A stretch of 64,000 bases of DNA from Roseburia faecis (GCF_001406815.1 NZ_CVRR01000004.1:44419-108418); one strand, 5' to 3'; counted from the stretch's first letter, positions 53,747 to 62,965 are shown. Notes: a model not told the origin generated them from the letters alone. A program made the numbers and translations.

Positions 53747-54961
53747 TCAGTTCCATTCCTCTGCCAGCAGGAAGTCACGAATATTGCGGTGTTTGATTCC
53801 ATCTCGGCTCATATCCAGTTCGTCCATCGTTACAACGTATTTCGGGAAATTGTCACGAACACCGGCAAACGCCCCAAACTCACGCTGGATGGTTTCCTCC
53901 GAGGCAAGTAGATAGGAAACCTGAACATACAGCTTTTTCCCATGATCTTCACATACGAAGTCAATCTCCTTGTCAGAGACTTTCCCAACAGTCACAGAAT
54001 AACCACGGCGCAGCAGCTCCATGTAGACAACATTTTCAAGGACAAGGTTAATGTCCTTCATGTTGCCACCGTACACGGCTTCCCGGACACCATGATCTGC
54101 AACATAGTATTTCTCGTTGACGGTCAGGATTTTCTTTCCCTGGAGGTCTTGGCGCTTCACCTGATAAAACAGGAATGCGTCCGTGCAGGCTTTGATGTAG
54201 TTCAGTACCGTTTCTGGTGAAACGGAGCGCCCTTCACTTTTCAGATACTTGGAAATGGCTGTGGAAGAAAAGGTAGTGCCGATGTTGGAAGTTATATAAG
54301 CAATAATTCTCTCCAGCATATCCACATCACGGATATTGTTTCGCTTGATAATATCTTTCAGCTCTACGGAGTTGAACAAGTCCCGCAAATACTGACGACT
54401 GGCGGCATCGTCGTAGCGAAGGTTGCTCAAATAGGGCATTCCTCCCAGCGTCAGATATTTTGTAAAGCATTGTCTTTCGTCTGCACCTTCGTAAACGGTG
54501 TGATACAGCTCCATAAACTCTCTGAATGAAAACGGGTAAATCACGAACTCCACATACCGTCCGGCAAGATAAGTGGCAAGCTCACCGGAAAGCAGCTTGG
54601 CGTTGGAACCGGTAATGTATATATCACAATCCAGCTCCACCCGGAAAGAGTTGATACATTTTTCCCAATCAGCCACCTCTTGGATTTCGTCGAAGAACAG
54701 ATAAACCTTGCCGCTGATTTCTTTTGTTCTGCGAAGGATTTCATCATGCAATGCAACAGCCGTACAAAGGTGTGCATTGCTCATGTTCTCAAAATTCAGG
54801 GAAATAAACTGTTCTGGTTGGACCCCGTTTTGGGCAAGTTCCTCTTGGATCAGGTTCAGCATGACAGATTTTCCACTACGGCGAATCCCTGTCAGAACCT
54901 TTATCAGCTCATTTCCGATAAAAGGACGAATACGGCTCATATAAATTTCTCGTTTAATCAT
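53747..54961 (-). CDS. AAA_14 / DUF4143 ATP-binding protein
   Basis: 404 residues, complete. AAA_14 domain with Walker A LTGIRRSGKSVML (about residues 22-34) and Walker B VYLFFDEIQEV (about 88-98); C-terminal DUF4143 domain (about 200-360) with a PD-(D/E)XK-like stretch DKEIDFVCEDHGKKLYVQVS. Very common accessory-gene family of unclear function, sometimes linked to defence or mobile DNA. GGGAGGCTGGTCTAC precedes the ATG. Lies as an intact gene between repeat copies 2 and 3. Confidence 0.9.
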   Translation of the reverse strand: MIKREIYMSRIRPFIGNELIKVLTGIRRSGKSVMLNLIQEELAQNGVQPEQFISLNFENMSNAHLCTAVALHDEILRRTKEISGKVYLFFDEIQEVADWEKCINSFRVELDCDIYITGSNAKLLSGELATYLAGRYVEFVIYPFSFREFMELYHTVYEGADERQCFTKYLTLGGMPYLSNLRYDDAASRQYLRDLFNSVELKDIIKRNNIRDVDMLERIIAYITSNIGTTFSSTAISKYLKSEGRSVSPETVLNYIKACTDAFLFYQVKRQDLQGKKILTVNEKYYVADHGVREAVYGGNMKDINLVLENVVYMELLRRGYSVTVGKVSDKEIDFVCEDHGKKLYVQVSYLLASEETIQREFGAFAGVRDNFPKYVVTMDELDMSRDGIKHRNIRDFLLAEEWN

Positions 54962-55373
54962 GTAGACCAGCCTCCCTTCTGAAACTGTCTATATGGTACC
55001 ACGGCTATAACTGATTTTCAATACCGCAAATCCAGTTTTATCAGATATAATTGATAAAATACGAATTTCGACACAATCAGACAGTTATACCGAACGAAGT
55101 TGGGCTATGCGTTTTTATTGTGTCAGGCAGCATTGTTTCATATTGAAATATAGTGTCTCTGTGCATGTTCTATATACCTCTGATTATATAATATTCAATT
55201 TATATAATCTCTCAAATGCTTTTTTATCAAAGTCTGCTTCTGTAATATATAGCTTTCTATCGCTATCAATGTCATTCTAACTCAATAGTCATATCAATTA
55301 TACAATTAAAAGCAAAGATGCTGCTAACTGAATAACAACATCTTTGCTTGTTTAGAATGGGGATTATAAAATT
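54962..55373. other. intergenic region with junction repeat copy 3 and a terminator
   Basis: No gene. Repeat copy 3 is at 55116-55140. A hairpin AGCAAAGATG/CATCTTTGCT at 55311-55348, followed on the minus strand by TTTTAATTG, would end the transcript of the secreted-protein gene at 55374. The rest is AT-rich with no recognisable features. Confidence 0.6.
55116..55140 (+). repeat. 26-bp junction repeat, copy 3
   Basis: One mismatch (GGCAGC for GGCACC); otherwise identical over 25 bases. Confidence 0.8.
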
Positions 55374-55916
55374 TTAATGATAGTATACTGTGACATAAAT
55401 ATTTTTTAATGTTGCTGCTGCAACAGTTCCCGTTGAATACCTTGTAGATTCAAATTGAACATAATAATTTCCAACAGGGCTTAAATTATAATTGCCAAAA
55501 TCTGCAAAAGTAAGAGAACTATTCCAACTTTTGCTGTCTGTATATCTGTCAAATGTGCCATCTCCATTATCCTCATCTTTAGCAACAAATAATTCGATGT
55601 TTCCACTACTTCCACTACTTTTTGTGGATGTAACCACTATTTTACTGATTGTGGAGCCTGACGGAACAGATGTGCTGCTGATTGTAAAAGAACCAAGAGC
55701 GGAAGTTGCCACTGTATCATTTGTTCCAAAAAAGGAATTTAACATTCCAACAGAATGTCGTGATGATCCAGAAGTTAATGCTGTCGGAGTTATTTCAAAT
55801 GTCATTGTTTTCTCCGTCTCCGAATAATTTTCCTGAGTTTCTGCCGCAAAAGCTGTGACATTCATTGTAAAAAGCATGACAACACATACAATAATAGAAA
55901 AAAAACGTTTTCTCAC
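55374..55916 (-). CDS. secreted protein of unknown function, Ser/Thr-rich
   Basis: 180 residues with a clear signal peptide (MRKRFFSIIVCVVMLFTMNV, cleavage after AFA). The mature part is beta-rich and Ser/Thr/Gly-rich, with VPSGSTISKIVVTSTKSSGS and GNYYVQFESTRYSTGTVAAA, suggesting a small Ig-like or adhesin-type beta sandwich. No anchor motif. It is followed by a terminator and preceded by a DUF6033-type gene 47 bases upstream. Family not recognised. Confidence 0.75.
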   Translation of the reverse strand: MRKRFFSIIVCVVMLFTMNVTAFAAETQENYSETEKTMTFEITPTALTSGSSRHSVGMLNSFFGTNDTVATSALGSFTISSTSVPSGSTISKIVVTSTKSSGSSGNIELFVAKDEDNGDGTFDRYTDSKSWNSSLTFADFGNYNLSPVGNYYVQFESTRYSTGTVAAATLKNIYVTVYYH

Positions 55917-55963
55917 AATGAATCTACCTCCATACTTTATGTAATCATCCCCATCTAAATATA

Positions 55964-56719
55964 CTAAATTGAAAAATCAAATCTTCCACCGATTTTATTA
56001 TCCTCTGGTTTGATAGAATTCCATTCAATATTTTTAATTTTATCCAAAAGTTCATCTTTTGAATTTGCTTGAACAGTAGCTTTTTTTACTTCAATTTGCT
56101 TTAATTGTTCCTTTTTCTTCGCCTCTTTCTTCTCCGCAGCTTTCTTTTCCTGAATTTTTTCAAGATATTCTTTCTGACTAGCTGATGTTTTTTCTAATTG
56201 AGCAAAGAATGTTGTAGTTCCATCACTATTAAAAGAAATACCAAACTTTGTTATTTTTGTATCAGTATCTGCACTGTTTTCTATTCCGTTTGTCTTACCA
56301 AATGCTCTTTCAAATCCAAACTGAGCATTGATTTCATCCGACATACGCAAAGCACCTTCAATACTATGCATCTTTTCAGCATAATATTTGGGATCGGATG
56401 CCATCTTCTCCATTTCTTCCTTTGAGAAAATAACCGTAAACTCTTTATCACTTTGTGCTAAAATATCTTTAGCATTATCACCATTTTCAAAATCTGCAAC
56501 CATAAAGTCCATATCTGTTCTTGAGCCACGCATATCTTTAAGCATTTTTTGTGCCTCTTTACTTAGATTTTTTTCGGCTATACTTTCTGTCACATTTTTC
56601 TTGACCTTATCATTTTCTGTTGTTTTCGCTGTTTCTTTTTTCTTATCTACTGTACCTGCCTTGTAGGTATTCTGATAACTTCCATAAACAGTACCCGTTG
56701 TATTCACATTCATTGACAT
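55964..56719 (-). CDS. DUF6033-like protein
   Basis: 251 residues, no signal peptide. The block AEKNLSKEAQKMLKDMRGSRTDMDFMVADFENGDNAKDIL (about residues 50-90) is typical of DUF6033 proteins of Lachnospiraceae, with VIFSKEEMEKMASDPKYYAE next. The C-terminal third is a Lys/Glu-rich coiled coil. Role unknown. These small genes often occur in several copies in accessory regions. It shares orientation with the secreted protein gene downstream. Confidence 0.7.
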   Translation of the reverse strand: MSMNVNTTGTVYGSYQNTYKAGTVDKKKETAKTTENDKVKKNVTESIAEKNLSKEAQKMLKDMRGSRTDMDFMVADFENGDNAKDILAQSDKEFTVIFSKEEMEKMASDPKYYAEKMHSIEGALRMSDEINAQFGFERAFGKTNGIENSADTDTKITKFGISFNSDGTTTFFAQLEKTSASQKEYLEKIQEKKAAEKKEAKKKEQLKQIEVKKATVQANSKDELLDKIKNIEWNSIKPEDNKIGGRFDFSI

Positions 56720-57236
56720 ATCCTTTGTCCTCCTTCTCTGAATCCGTTCTTTATTATTTATTGTTTCTAATATTATATATCGGCTTTATTCCGAAAACTA
56801 TAATCCTCCCTGTTATTTTTATCCCATGATTATTGAAAATCTAAAATTTGAAATTCACTCTTAAATCAGATTATGCATTAAATATTATTGCTATTGACAA
56901 ACCACCTAAATATGAATTAAAAGATACTTCTTGCTCAACAGAAAAAAGCAGCCTATTGCAAGTTTATTGTGTCAGGCACCAATTGTTCTGTCAGACTGGA
57001 AGTAAACATTTCACATTTTTTAAATGTGGCTGGTGGAATTTAGTCTGACACACCGAATTCCAGTAGCCTGTTTTTCATGCCATAAAAACAACAAAATTTC
57101 GATAAGCTAGCTTAATTATAACAGAAAGCAAGAGATTTTGTTAAAAAAACTCCTGCAAAATCAGCAAAATTTAAAAGCCGATGGAATTTACTCTTGCACT
57201 GGAATTTACTTTTTCAAGTCAGCTTTATGATTCATA
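56720..57236. other. AT-rich segment with junction repeats and short sub-repeats
   Basis: No convincing gene. Repeat copy 4 starts at 56963. Further inside, TGTCAGACT (56989-56997) and its complement AGTCTGACA (57042-57050) form an inverted pair, and TGGAATTTACT occurs at 57182-57192 and 57200-57210 with a related TGGAATTTAGT at 57034. A plus-strand frame at about 56848 (KFTLKSDYALNII) resembles the start of an Rrf2-type regulator but has no start signal and soon runs into copy 4. Confidence 0.45.
56963..56988 (+). repeat. 26-bp junction repeat, copy 4
   Basis: Same as copy 1 to GTGTCAGGCACC, then one inserted A (AATTGTT). Confidence 0.75.
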
Positions 57237-57264
57237 TTTATTGTGTCAGACACCATTGTTTTTT
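57237..57264 (+). repeat. 26-bp junction repeat, copy 5
   Basis: One mismatch (GTCAGACACC), followed by the stop codon of the acetyltransferase gene, which overlaps the last two bases. Confidence 0.8.
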
Positions 57265-57763
57265 ATGAAATGTAATCATATGCTATCCGTTCCGCGCCAC
57301 CTTTAACATATATATTTCCACATTTGTGAAATCCAAATCGCTCAATTGCTGTCTGCATAGAAATATTATCTTTGTGCGTATCAATGCGAATATAGTCTAT
57401 CTGTTTTATGCAATATTCAAAACATGCTCTGGCAATTCCTTTTACTATTCCACTAGATGCCAACCGATGAATCGTCCCATAGAGTCTGTCATCTGTCCAT
57501 TTTCCATTTTTAATAACCTGATAAGTTGGTTCTTCTCCAATAATAAAAGAAAATGTTCCCACAATCATTCCATTATTTACAATTACATAGCTGTTTCCTG
57601 CATCTATATCCGTTTTTAGTATCTCCTCGCCAGGGTATCCATCTCCCCATTGTGTTTTATTTCCATGTGCAGCCATGTACTCCTTAGCAGTTGTAAAAAT
57701 AGCCATAATCTGCTTAATATCTTCTCTTGTGCTTTTTCTAATTTCCATATTTCCTTTACTCAT
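57263..57763 (-). CDS. GNAT-family N-acetyltransferase
   Basis: 166 residues, GNAT fold: IRKSTREDIKQIMAIFTTAK at the N-terminus, GMIVGTFSFIIG beta strand, the acetyl-CoA loop region around LASSGIVKGIARACFEYCI (a degenerate R/Q-x-x-G-x-G/A) and DTHKDNISMQTAIERFGFHKCG. The stop codon lies at the edge of repeat copy 5, so the last residue or two may be altered. GAGAGGGGAATT gives the start. Acceptor unknown. Confidence 0.88.
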   Translation of the reverse strand: MSKGNMEIRKSTREDIKQIMAIFTTAKEYMAAHGNKTQWGDGYPGEEILKTDIDAGNSYVIVNNGMIVGTFSFIIGEEPTYQVIKNGKWTDDRLYGTIHRLASSGIVKGIARACFEYCIKQIDYIRIDTHKDNISMQTAIERFGFHKCGNIYVKGGAERIAYDYIS

Positions 57764-57787
57764 AATTCCCCTCTCTATGTTCCGGAT

Positions 57788-58540
57788 TTAAAGTTGACAT
57801 TTCCTCCATTTTAACAGCAATGCTGAATTTGTGATTACAAGCACTGAGCCGGCATTATGTACCAATGCACCTATGACCGGATCAAGAGTGCCTGTGATTG
57901 CCAGAATGATAGCTATGAAATTAAGTCCCATGGAAAATGACATATTAATCTTTATTGTAGTCATCATTCGCTTGGAAAGTGCCAGTAAATGTGGCAATTC
58001 CTTTACCTCATCATCCACCAGGGCAATGTCTGCCGCATCCACAGCAATATCACTTCCTACACCGCCCATAGCAATGCCGACATCAGCCGCCTTTAAGGCT
58101 GGTGCATCGTTGATTCCATCCCCGATCATACAGACAGCTTCCTGTCTGTTCTGATATTCATTTATGTATTTTAACTTATCCTCCGGCAGACAGTTTGCTT
58201 GAATTTCGGAAATACCAAGCTGTCTTGCAATGGAAGCAGCCGCTTTTTCATTATCACCGGTAAGAAGTACCGGCTGTACATTTAATGCTTTTAATACCTT
58301 TATTGTACCAACACTCTCACTTCGTATCGTATCAGACAATACAACATAACCAATGAAAAGGCTGTCCAAAGATATGTAGATCATGGTACATCCCCGGTTA
58401 ATAAATTCTTCCGCCTGTGTTGTCATTTGCTGTGGAAACGTTATGTTATTTTCATTCAACATAGCCCTATTTCCAGCAAGAACATGATAGCCTTCCACCT
58501 TTGCTGCCACACCTCTGCCCGGTATCATTTTAAAATCTTC
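57788..58540 (-). pseudogene. heavy-metal P1B-type ATPase, C-terminal third only
   Basis: About 250 codons covering the nucleotide-binding subdomain and the last transmembrane helices: PGRGVAAKVEGYHVLAGN, VLLTGDNEKAAASIARQLGI (TGDN), MIGDGINDAPALKAADVGIA (GDGxNDAP) and the membrane tail NMSFSMGLNFIAIILAITG. The metal-binding domain, the CPx helix and the DKTGT phosphorylation motif are missing; upstream the frame stops at repeat copy 6 (58541). It cannot pump. CadA/ZntA-like by sequence. Confidence 0.85.
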
Positions 58541-58567
58541 TTTATTGTGTCAGGCACCATTGTTTTT
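58541..58567 (+). repeat. 26-bp junction repeat, copy 6
   Basis: Exact copy. Joins the P-type ATPase C-terminus on one side to a methyltransferase N-terminus on the other. Confidence 0.85.
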
Positions 58568-58609
58568 AGGGACAAACAGGGTATCCTCCACGACTCCTAA
58601 CTTGGACAT
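58550..58609 (-). pseudogene. N-terminal stub of a SAM-dependent methyltransferase
   Basis: CAGGAGGTTTGGCT, then MSKLGVVEDTLFVP, the start of a class I methyltransferase (leucine-carboxymethyltransferase-like) often encoded beside ABC exporters in gut Clostridia. After 14 codons the frame enters repeat copy 6 and stops (KNNGA). The ribosome site and start are intact, so the loss of the rest of the gene is clear. Confidence 0.55.
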
Positions 58610-58716
58610 AGCCAAACCTCCTGTTTTGACACATTACTTTCTGCCGACAAGCAGCCGGGAAGACTCCAGCATCATCATGGCAGCCCGACGGTGGGAGCCA
58701 AAAGCTTCCTCCTTCT

Positions 58717-60450
58717 TTACGCAAGTTTCCAATTCTGGCTTTCTGTCTGCAGTTTTACCATATGGGCATATACACCATTCTTTTCTTCCAGATCCTTTGG
58801 TGATCCTTCTTCTGCCACGGTGCCATCAGAAAGGACAACGATCTTATCCGCTCCGGCTACGGTACGCATTCTGTGGGCGATAACCAGAACCGTTTTATCT
58901 GCGATCAGACGAGAAAGGGCTGTCTGTATCAGAGTTTCATTTTCCACATCCAGGGAAGCAGTCGCTTCATCCAAAAGAATGATCGGCGCATTTTTCAGAA
59001 ATGCACGGGCAATAGAGATACGCTGGCGCTCTCCGCCGGATAGTTCACAGCCATTTTCTCCGATATTGGTATGCCATCCATCCGGCAGTTTTTCCGCAAA
59101 TTCATCCACATTGGCAAGTTTCGCAGCCGCAATGACCTGTTCATCTGTGGCGTCTTTGTTTCCAATTCGGATATTCTCCAGAATCGTATTGTCAAACAGT
59201 GTGACATCCTGGAATACGATGGAATACAGAGAAAGCAGTGTTTCCGGGTCTATTCGGGATACATCCATACCTCCCACGGTAATCTTTCCTCTGTTAATAT
59301 CCCAGAACCTTGCAGCCAGCCGGGATACGGTTGTTTTCCCGCCGCCAGATGGGCCGACCAAAGCCGTAACCTCTCCCTGTTTTGCCGTAAAGGAAACATC
59401 TTTCAATACGGTTTCTCCGGTATTGTAGGCAAACCCAACATGGTCAAAGACAATATCATACCCCTGATTGGAAAGCCTATCACTGCCCTGCTGGATGGGA
59501 TGATCGAGAATTTCATTCATACGGGCAATGTTGGTTCGTGTACTGATGACTGCCGCAAGATTCTGGAGTTCGCCCTGCAGAGGGTCATACAAACGGGATA
59601 CTACCAGAAGGAACATAAAGAATGTAAGCACGGAGAGGCTTCCTTGCATGAGTAGAACAACTCCCACCAGTGCAACCGTTGCAATACCAAGCTTCAGCAC
59701 CAGTGACGCGGAAACCACAAAAGCAGCAAGACCAAATTCATTGAGGATGGAACGATGCTCCACAGCACGGATCTTCTTTTCCAGCCCTTTTAAATATGCC
59801 TGCTCCGCATTATTTGCTTTCAGGTCACGTACCGTTTCAATACACTCCTGTATCCCGTCTGCGCAGGCCATCTTTACATCCATGGCTTTCTGATTCAGAT
59901 TTTCCTGAATCTTTGCGGAAAATCCCACAATCGCAAAGGCAACCGGCAGAACCCATAAGGCAGCCAGCGCCATTCTCCAGTCCGTAAAGAGCAGACCGAT
60001 GGAAATCAGAATCGTAGAAATGATTGAACCTGCAAGCTCAGGGATAAAATGTGAAAAACTCTGCTCCAGGAAGGTGCAGTCCGCCATAATGGTACTGGTA
60101 AGATCGGCTAAATCCTTTTTCCCGAAAAAAGAAAGGGGGATTTTGCGCAGATGCTCTGCCAGAGTAATACGGCGGATGCCGCTTTCTTTGTAAGTGGCAA
60201 AATAGGTCGCATTATATTGAAAGAAAGTGGCCAACAGAATCAGGCCGATACACACCACGCAGCCTGCCACATAAAATGGAATTTTCCCACCGGGAACACC
60301 CCCGTTCATCAGATCGCTGACTAGGTAATATAAAAGTCCTACCGGGAACATAAAAGACAGATTCTGAAGGACACAGGCCAGGCAGCCTTTGATCAGGTCT
60401 TTTGCTCCCTGTTCAGACAGGGCATATTTTTTCTGCAGTTTTTTGATCAT
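58717..60450 (-). CDS. ABC exporter half-transporter (permease-ATPase fusion) 2
   Basis: 577 residues: six-helix ABC membrane domain (about 15-310) and ATPase domain with Walker A GPSGGGKTT, signature LSGGERQRISIARA, Walker B IILLDEATASLD and the switch His in VIAHRM. Together with the gene one base upstream (60452-62224) it forms a heterodimeric exporter. The catalytic Glu of Walker B is present here. Start follows AGGAGGTGCAGTGAT. Confidence 0.93.
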   Translation of the reverse strand: MIKKLQKKYALSEQGAKDLIKGCLACVLQNLSFMFPVGLLYYLVSDLMNGGVPGGKIPFYVAGCVVCIGLILLATFFQYNATYFATYKESGIRRITLAEHLRKIPLSFFGKKDLADLTSTIMADCTFLEQSFSHFIPELAGSIISTILISIGLLFTDWRMALAALWVLPVAFAIVGFSAKIQENLNQKAMDVKMACADGIQECIETVRDLKANNAEQAYLKGLEKKIRAVEHRSILNEFGLAAFVVSASLVLKLGIATVALVGVVLLMQGSLSVLTFFMFLLVVSRLYDPLQGELQNLAAVISTRTNIARMNEILDHPIQQGSDRLSNQGYDIVFDHVGFAYNTGETVLKDVSFTAKQGEVTALVGPSGGGKTTVSRLAARFWDINRGKITVGGMDVSRIDPETLLSLYSIVFQDVTLFDNTILENIRIGNKDATDEQVIAAAKLANVDEFAEKLPDGWHTNIGENGCELSGGERQRISIARAFLKNAPIILLDEATASLDVENETLIQTALSRLIADKTVLVIAHRMRTVAGADKIVVLSDGTVAEEGSPKDLEEKNGVYAHMVKLQTESQNWKLA

Positions 60451-60451
60451 A

Positions 60452-62224
60452 TCACTGCACCTCCTTTGTTACCTTCCATTGCACGGAAGTCTGGTAATTT
60501 TTCCACATACGGCTGAAAATGCCGTCTTTTGCAAGCAATTCACGGCTGTTGCCGCACTCGGCAACCTGTCCGTTGCAAATGACAAAAATCTGATCCACAT
60601 TTGTTACGGTAGAAAGCCTGTGGGCAATCATAATCACCGTCTTTCCCTCGGAAAGTCTTGAAAAAGCAGCCTGTACACGGCTTTCGTTATCCGGGTCAGC
60701 AAAGGCAGTGGCTTCATCCAGAATGATGATCGGTGCATTTTTCAGCATTACACGGGCAATGGCAATTCGCTGCTGCTCGCCGCCGGAAAGATATACACCC
60801 TTTGTACCAATGACCGTATCCACACCCTGTGGGAGTTTTTCCAGAATATCATCGCATTGTGCGTGATGAAGGGCAGCCAGAACTTCCTCACGGGTAGCTT
60901 CCGGTTTTCCCATACGCACATTTTCCAGAATGGATGCCTTGATCAGACGGCTGTTCTGAAATACGAAAGACACTGTATTCATGAGTTCCTCTTTCGGGAT
61001 GTCTTTCACATTGACACCACCGATTTTTACCATTCCGCTCTGTGGATCAAAGAATCGGGAAATCAGGTTGGCAAGGGTTGTTTTCCCACCGCCGGATGGG
61101 CCTACAAAAGCTACCGTCTGTCCTGCAGGAATGGTGAGTGAAATATCTTTTAATACTTCTTTTTCTCCATCATAGCTGAAATGAATCGATTTCAGTTCCA
61201 CAGAAGCATTTTGCGGGTGCATTGGGTGTTTGGTTTTCTCCAGAGGCTTCAAATGCAAAACGCTGTCAATTCTCTGTAAAGCGTCATCTACGATCATGGC
61301 ATTTTCACTTTGGAACATGATGCGTGTCAGTGTAACAGAAATAACCGGTGTAATGATAATATAGAAAATGAGATCCAGTAAGAAACTGGAAGTCACACCC
61401 TCTTGCGTAAGCAACAGTCCTCCGGCGATCAGTGTGGCAAAAACTCCGTTAATTGCAGCTGTATAGAACATCATCGGTGTCCGAAGCTGCTTGGTATAAG
61501 CAATCACCCATATTTTATACCGGTCAATGGAGTCTTTAAACTTCTTAAAGGAAAAGATCGTCTGGCCAAAGGTTTTTACCACCGGAATCCCGCGGACATA
61601 CTCTACCGCTTCATTGGACATATCATCCAGCGCATTCTGGTATTCTTTCATCTTTTCCTGCATCTGCTTTCCGGTCATTGCCATCATGATCAGAAACCCC
61701 AGCACAACCGGAACAAGGCTCAATAGTCCCAGTCTCCAGTCAAACACGAACAACAGCACCAAAAGACCGCAGGGGGTTGCAATGGCATTGGCTCTGTCGG
61801 GAAGCTGATGGGCGAGATAGGTTTCGGTGGCTGCGCTGGATTCGTTGACAATCTTGCGCAGTTTTCCGCTGCCAAAACTCTCGGCAAACCCAAGAGGCAA
61901 CTTAACAATATGCTCCATGGTCTGGATACGCAGGTTTGTGGCAATACGAAATGCTCCCAAATGGGAACACATCAGCCCTGCTATGTAGACAAGCACCGCT
62001 ATAACTGCAAACAATACTGCCATCCAGCCATTACCGGTCAGGCTCTGTGCCTGGCAAAAATTCGGTGCCACCTCCAATACTTCCTTGATCATTTTCCAGA
62101 TGTAATAGAATGGCACCAGAGCAATCAGGGCACTGATGGCAGAAAGCACCCAGGAAGCATAGGTCAGGTACTTATGGCTGCCTGCAATTTCCAGCAGGCG
62201 TGATAAATTAGATTTTTTTTTCAA
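60452..62224 (-). CDS. ABC exporter half-transporter (permease-ATPase fusion) 1
   Basis: 590 residues, six-helix membrane domain (about 15-320), ATPase with GPSGGGKTT, LSGGEQQRIAIARV, IIILDEATAFAD and AHRLS. First of the pair, sharing an overlapping or one-base junction with the partner. Substrate unknown. It lies downstream of a TetR gene on the same strand, whose operator-like palindromes at 62297-62312 and 62966-62993 suggest drug- or metabolite-induced expression. Confidence 0.93.
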   Translation of the reverse strand: MKKKSNLSRLLEIAGSHKYLTYASWVLSAISALIALVPFYYIWKMIKEVLEVAPNFCQAQSLTGNGWMAVLFAVIAVLVYIAGLMCSHLGAFRIATNLRIQTMEHIVKLPLGFAESFGSGKLRKIVNESSAATETYLAHQLPDRANAIATPCGLLVLLFVFDWRLGLLSLVPVVLGFLIMMAMTGKQMQEKMKEYQNALDDMSNEAVEYVRGIPVVKTFGQTIFSFKKFKDSIDRYKIWVIAYTKQLRTPMMFYTAAINGVFATLIAGGLLLTQEGVTSSFLLDLIFYIIITPVISVTLTRIMFQSENAMIVDDALQRIDSVLHLKPLEKTKHPMHPQNASVELKSIHFSYDGEKEVLKDISLTIPAGQTVAFVGPSGGGKTTLANLISRFFDPQSGMVKIGGVNVKDIPKEELMNTVSFVFQNSRLIKASILENVRMGKPEATREEVLAALHHAQCDDILEKLPQGVDTVIGTKGVYLSGGEQQRIAIARVMLKNAPIIILDEATAFADPDNESRVQAAFSRLSEGKTVIMIAHRLSTVTNVDQIFVICNGQVAECGNSRELLAKDGIFSRMWKNYQTSVQWKVTKEVQ

Positions 62225-62296
62225 AAAAAATTCCTCCTTTTCTTTGTGTCTATGATAAAGAGAACACGTCTATGTTCTTACAATATCCAAATTTAG

Positions 62297-62312
62297 GTTA
62301 GCTGTAGCTAAC
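62297..62312. promoter_or_regulatory. palindrome upstream of the ABC exporter pair
   Basis: GTTAGCT and AGCTAAC arms around GT, 75 bases before the first exporter gene. AGAACA/TGTTCT also occurs nearby. Candidate TetR or other operator. Confidence 0.4.
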
Positions 62313-62335
62313 TGTCAAACAAAAATTATAAGGCA

Positions 62336-62959
62336 TTACTGCCCCATAATTTTCATCCATCCTGCTGTATAAAAGGCGCGCATTTCTTTAACGTAGTTTT
62401 CGGCATCTTTTAGCGGCATTTCGTGGATGATCAATTCAAAAAAAGTATGAAACATTCCGGTGATCAGAATATGCTCCAGCGAAGGATCGATATGCGGAGA
62501 GGACCGTCCAAGCTGCCTTAAGACATCCTGATAGGCATGCGTCCCATCTACCTCAATCTCCACCATTTCATCAATTAGCCCGGCAAATTTTGTCCCTTCC
62601 GAACAGCAGAGGATCAGTTTACATTCCTCTAAATGTTCGTACGCATAATAGAGAATATCGTACATGCAGATTCCCGAAATATCACTCATGACTTCCGGCT
62701 GCTGGGCAGCTGGTAGTTCGGCGAACTCCTGCTGTGCCTTTATAAAACGGTTACGAATATATTCATAATGTTCACCAACGATGGCTTCAAAAAGTTCTTC
62801 TTTGCTTTTGTAATATCCGTAAAAGGCTCCGGTAGTCATTCCCACGGATTTCACAATATTCCGCAGGGAAGCGTCTTTATATCCTTTTTCTAAAAATTCC
62901 GCTTTCGCTGCCCGGTGGATATTTTCTAAAGTCGTTCCATTTCCGTTTATTTTGCACAC
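62336..62959 (-). CDS. TetR/AcrR-family regulator
   Basis: About 205 residues. N-terminal HTH with ASLRNIVKSVGMTTGAFYGY (about residues 32-51) and a helical ligand domain. It is upstream of the ABC exporter pair and shares its strand. The start codon is odd: GTG at 62959 touches AGGAGG, while an ATA at 62950 has ideal spacing; no ATG fits. The perfect 10-bp-arm palindrome at 62966-62993 lies directly upstream, so it probably represses itself and the exporter. Confidence 0.88.
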   Translation of the reverse strand: MCKINGNGTTLENIHRAAKAEFLEKGYKDASLRNIVKSVGMTTGAFYGYYKSKEELFEAIVGEHYEYIRNRFIKAQQEFAELPAAQQPEVMSDISGICMYDILYYAYEHLEECKLILCCSEGTKFAGLIDEMVEIEVDGTHAYQDVLRQLGRSSPHIDPSLEHILITGMFHTFFELIIHEMPLKDAENYVKEMRAFYTAGWMKIMGQ

Positions 62960-62965
62960 CTCCTA

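Noticed and set aside
56848..57048. plus-strand frame starting KFTLKSDYALNII as an Rrf2-type regulator
   Set aside because: Only a TTG start without a ribosome site, the similarity is limited to about ten residues, and the frame runs into repeat copy 4.
53448..58567. CRISPR or integron attC array
   Set aside because: Only six copies spaced 0.2-1.8 kb apart, each without the paired inverted core of attC and with whole genes between; no cas genes or integron integrase present.
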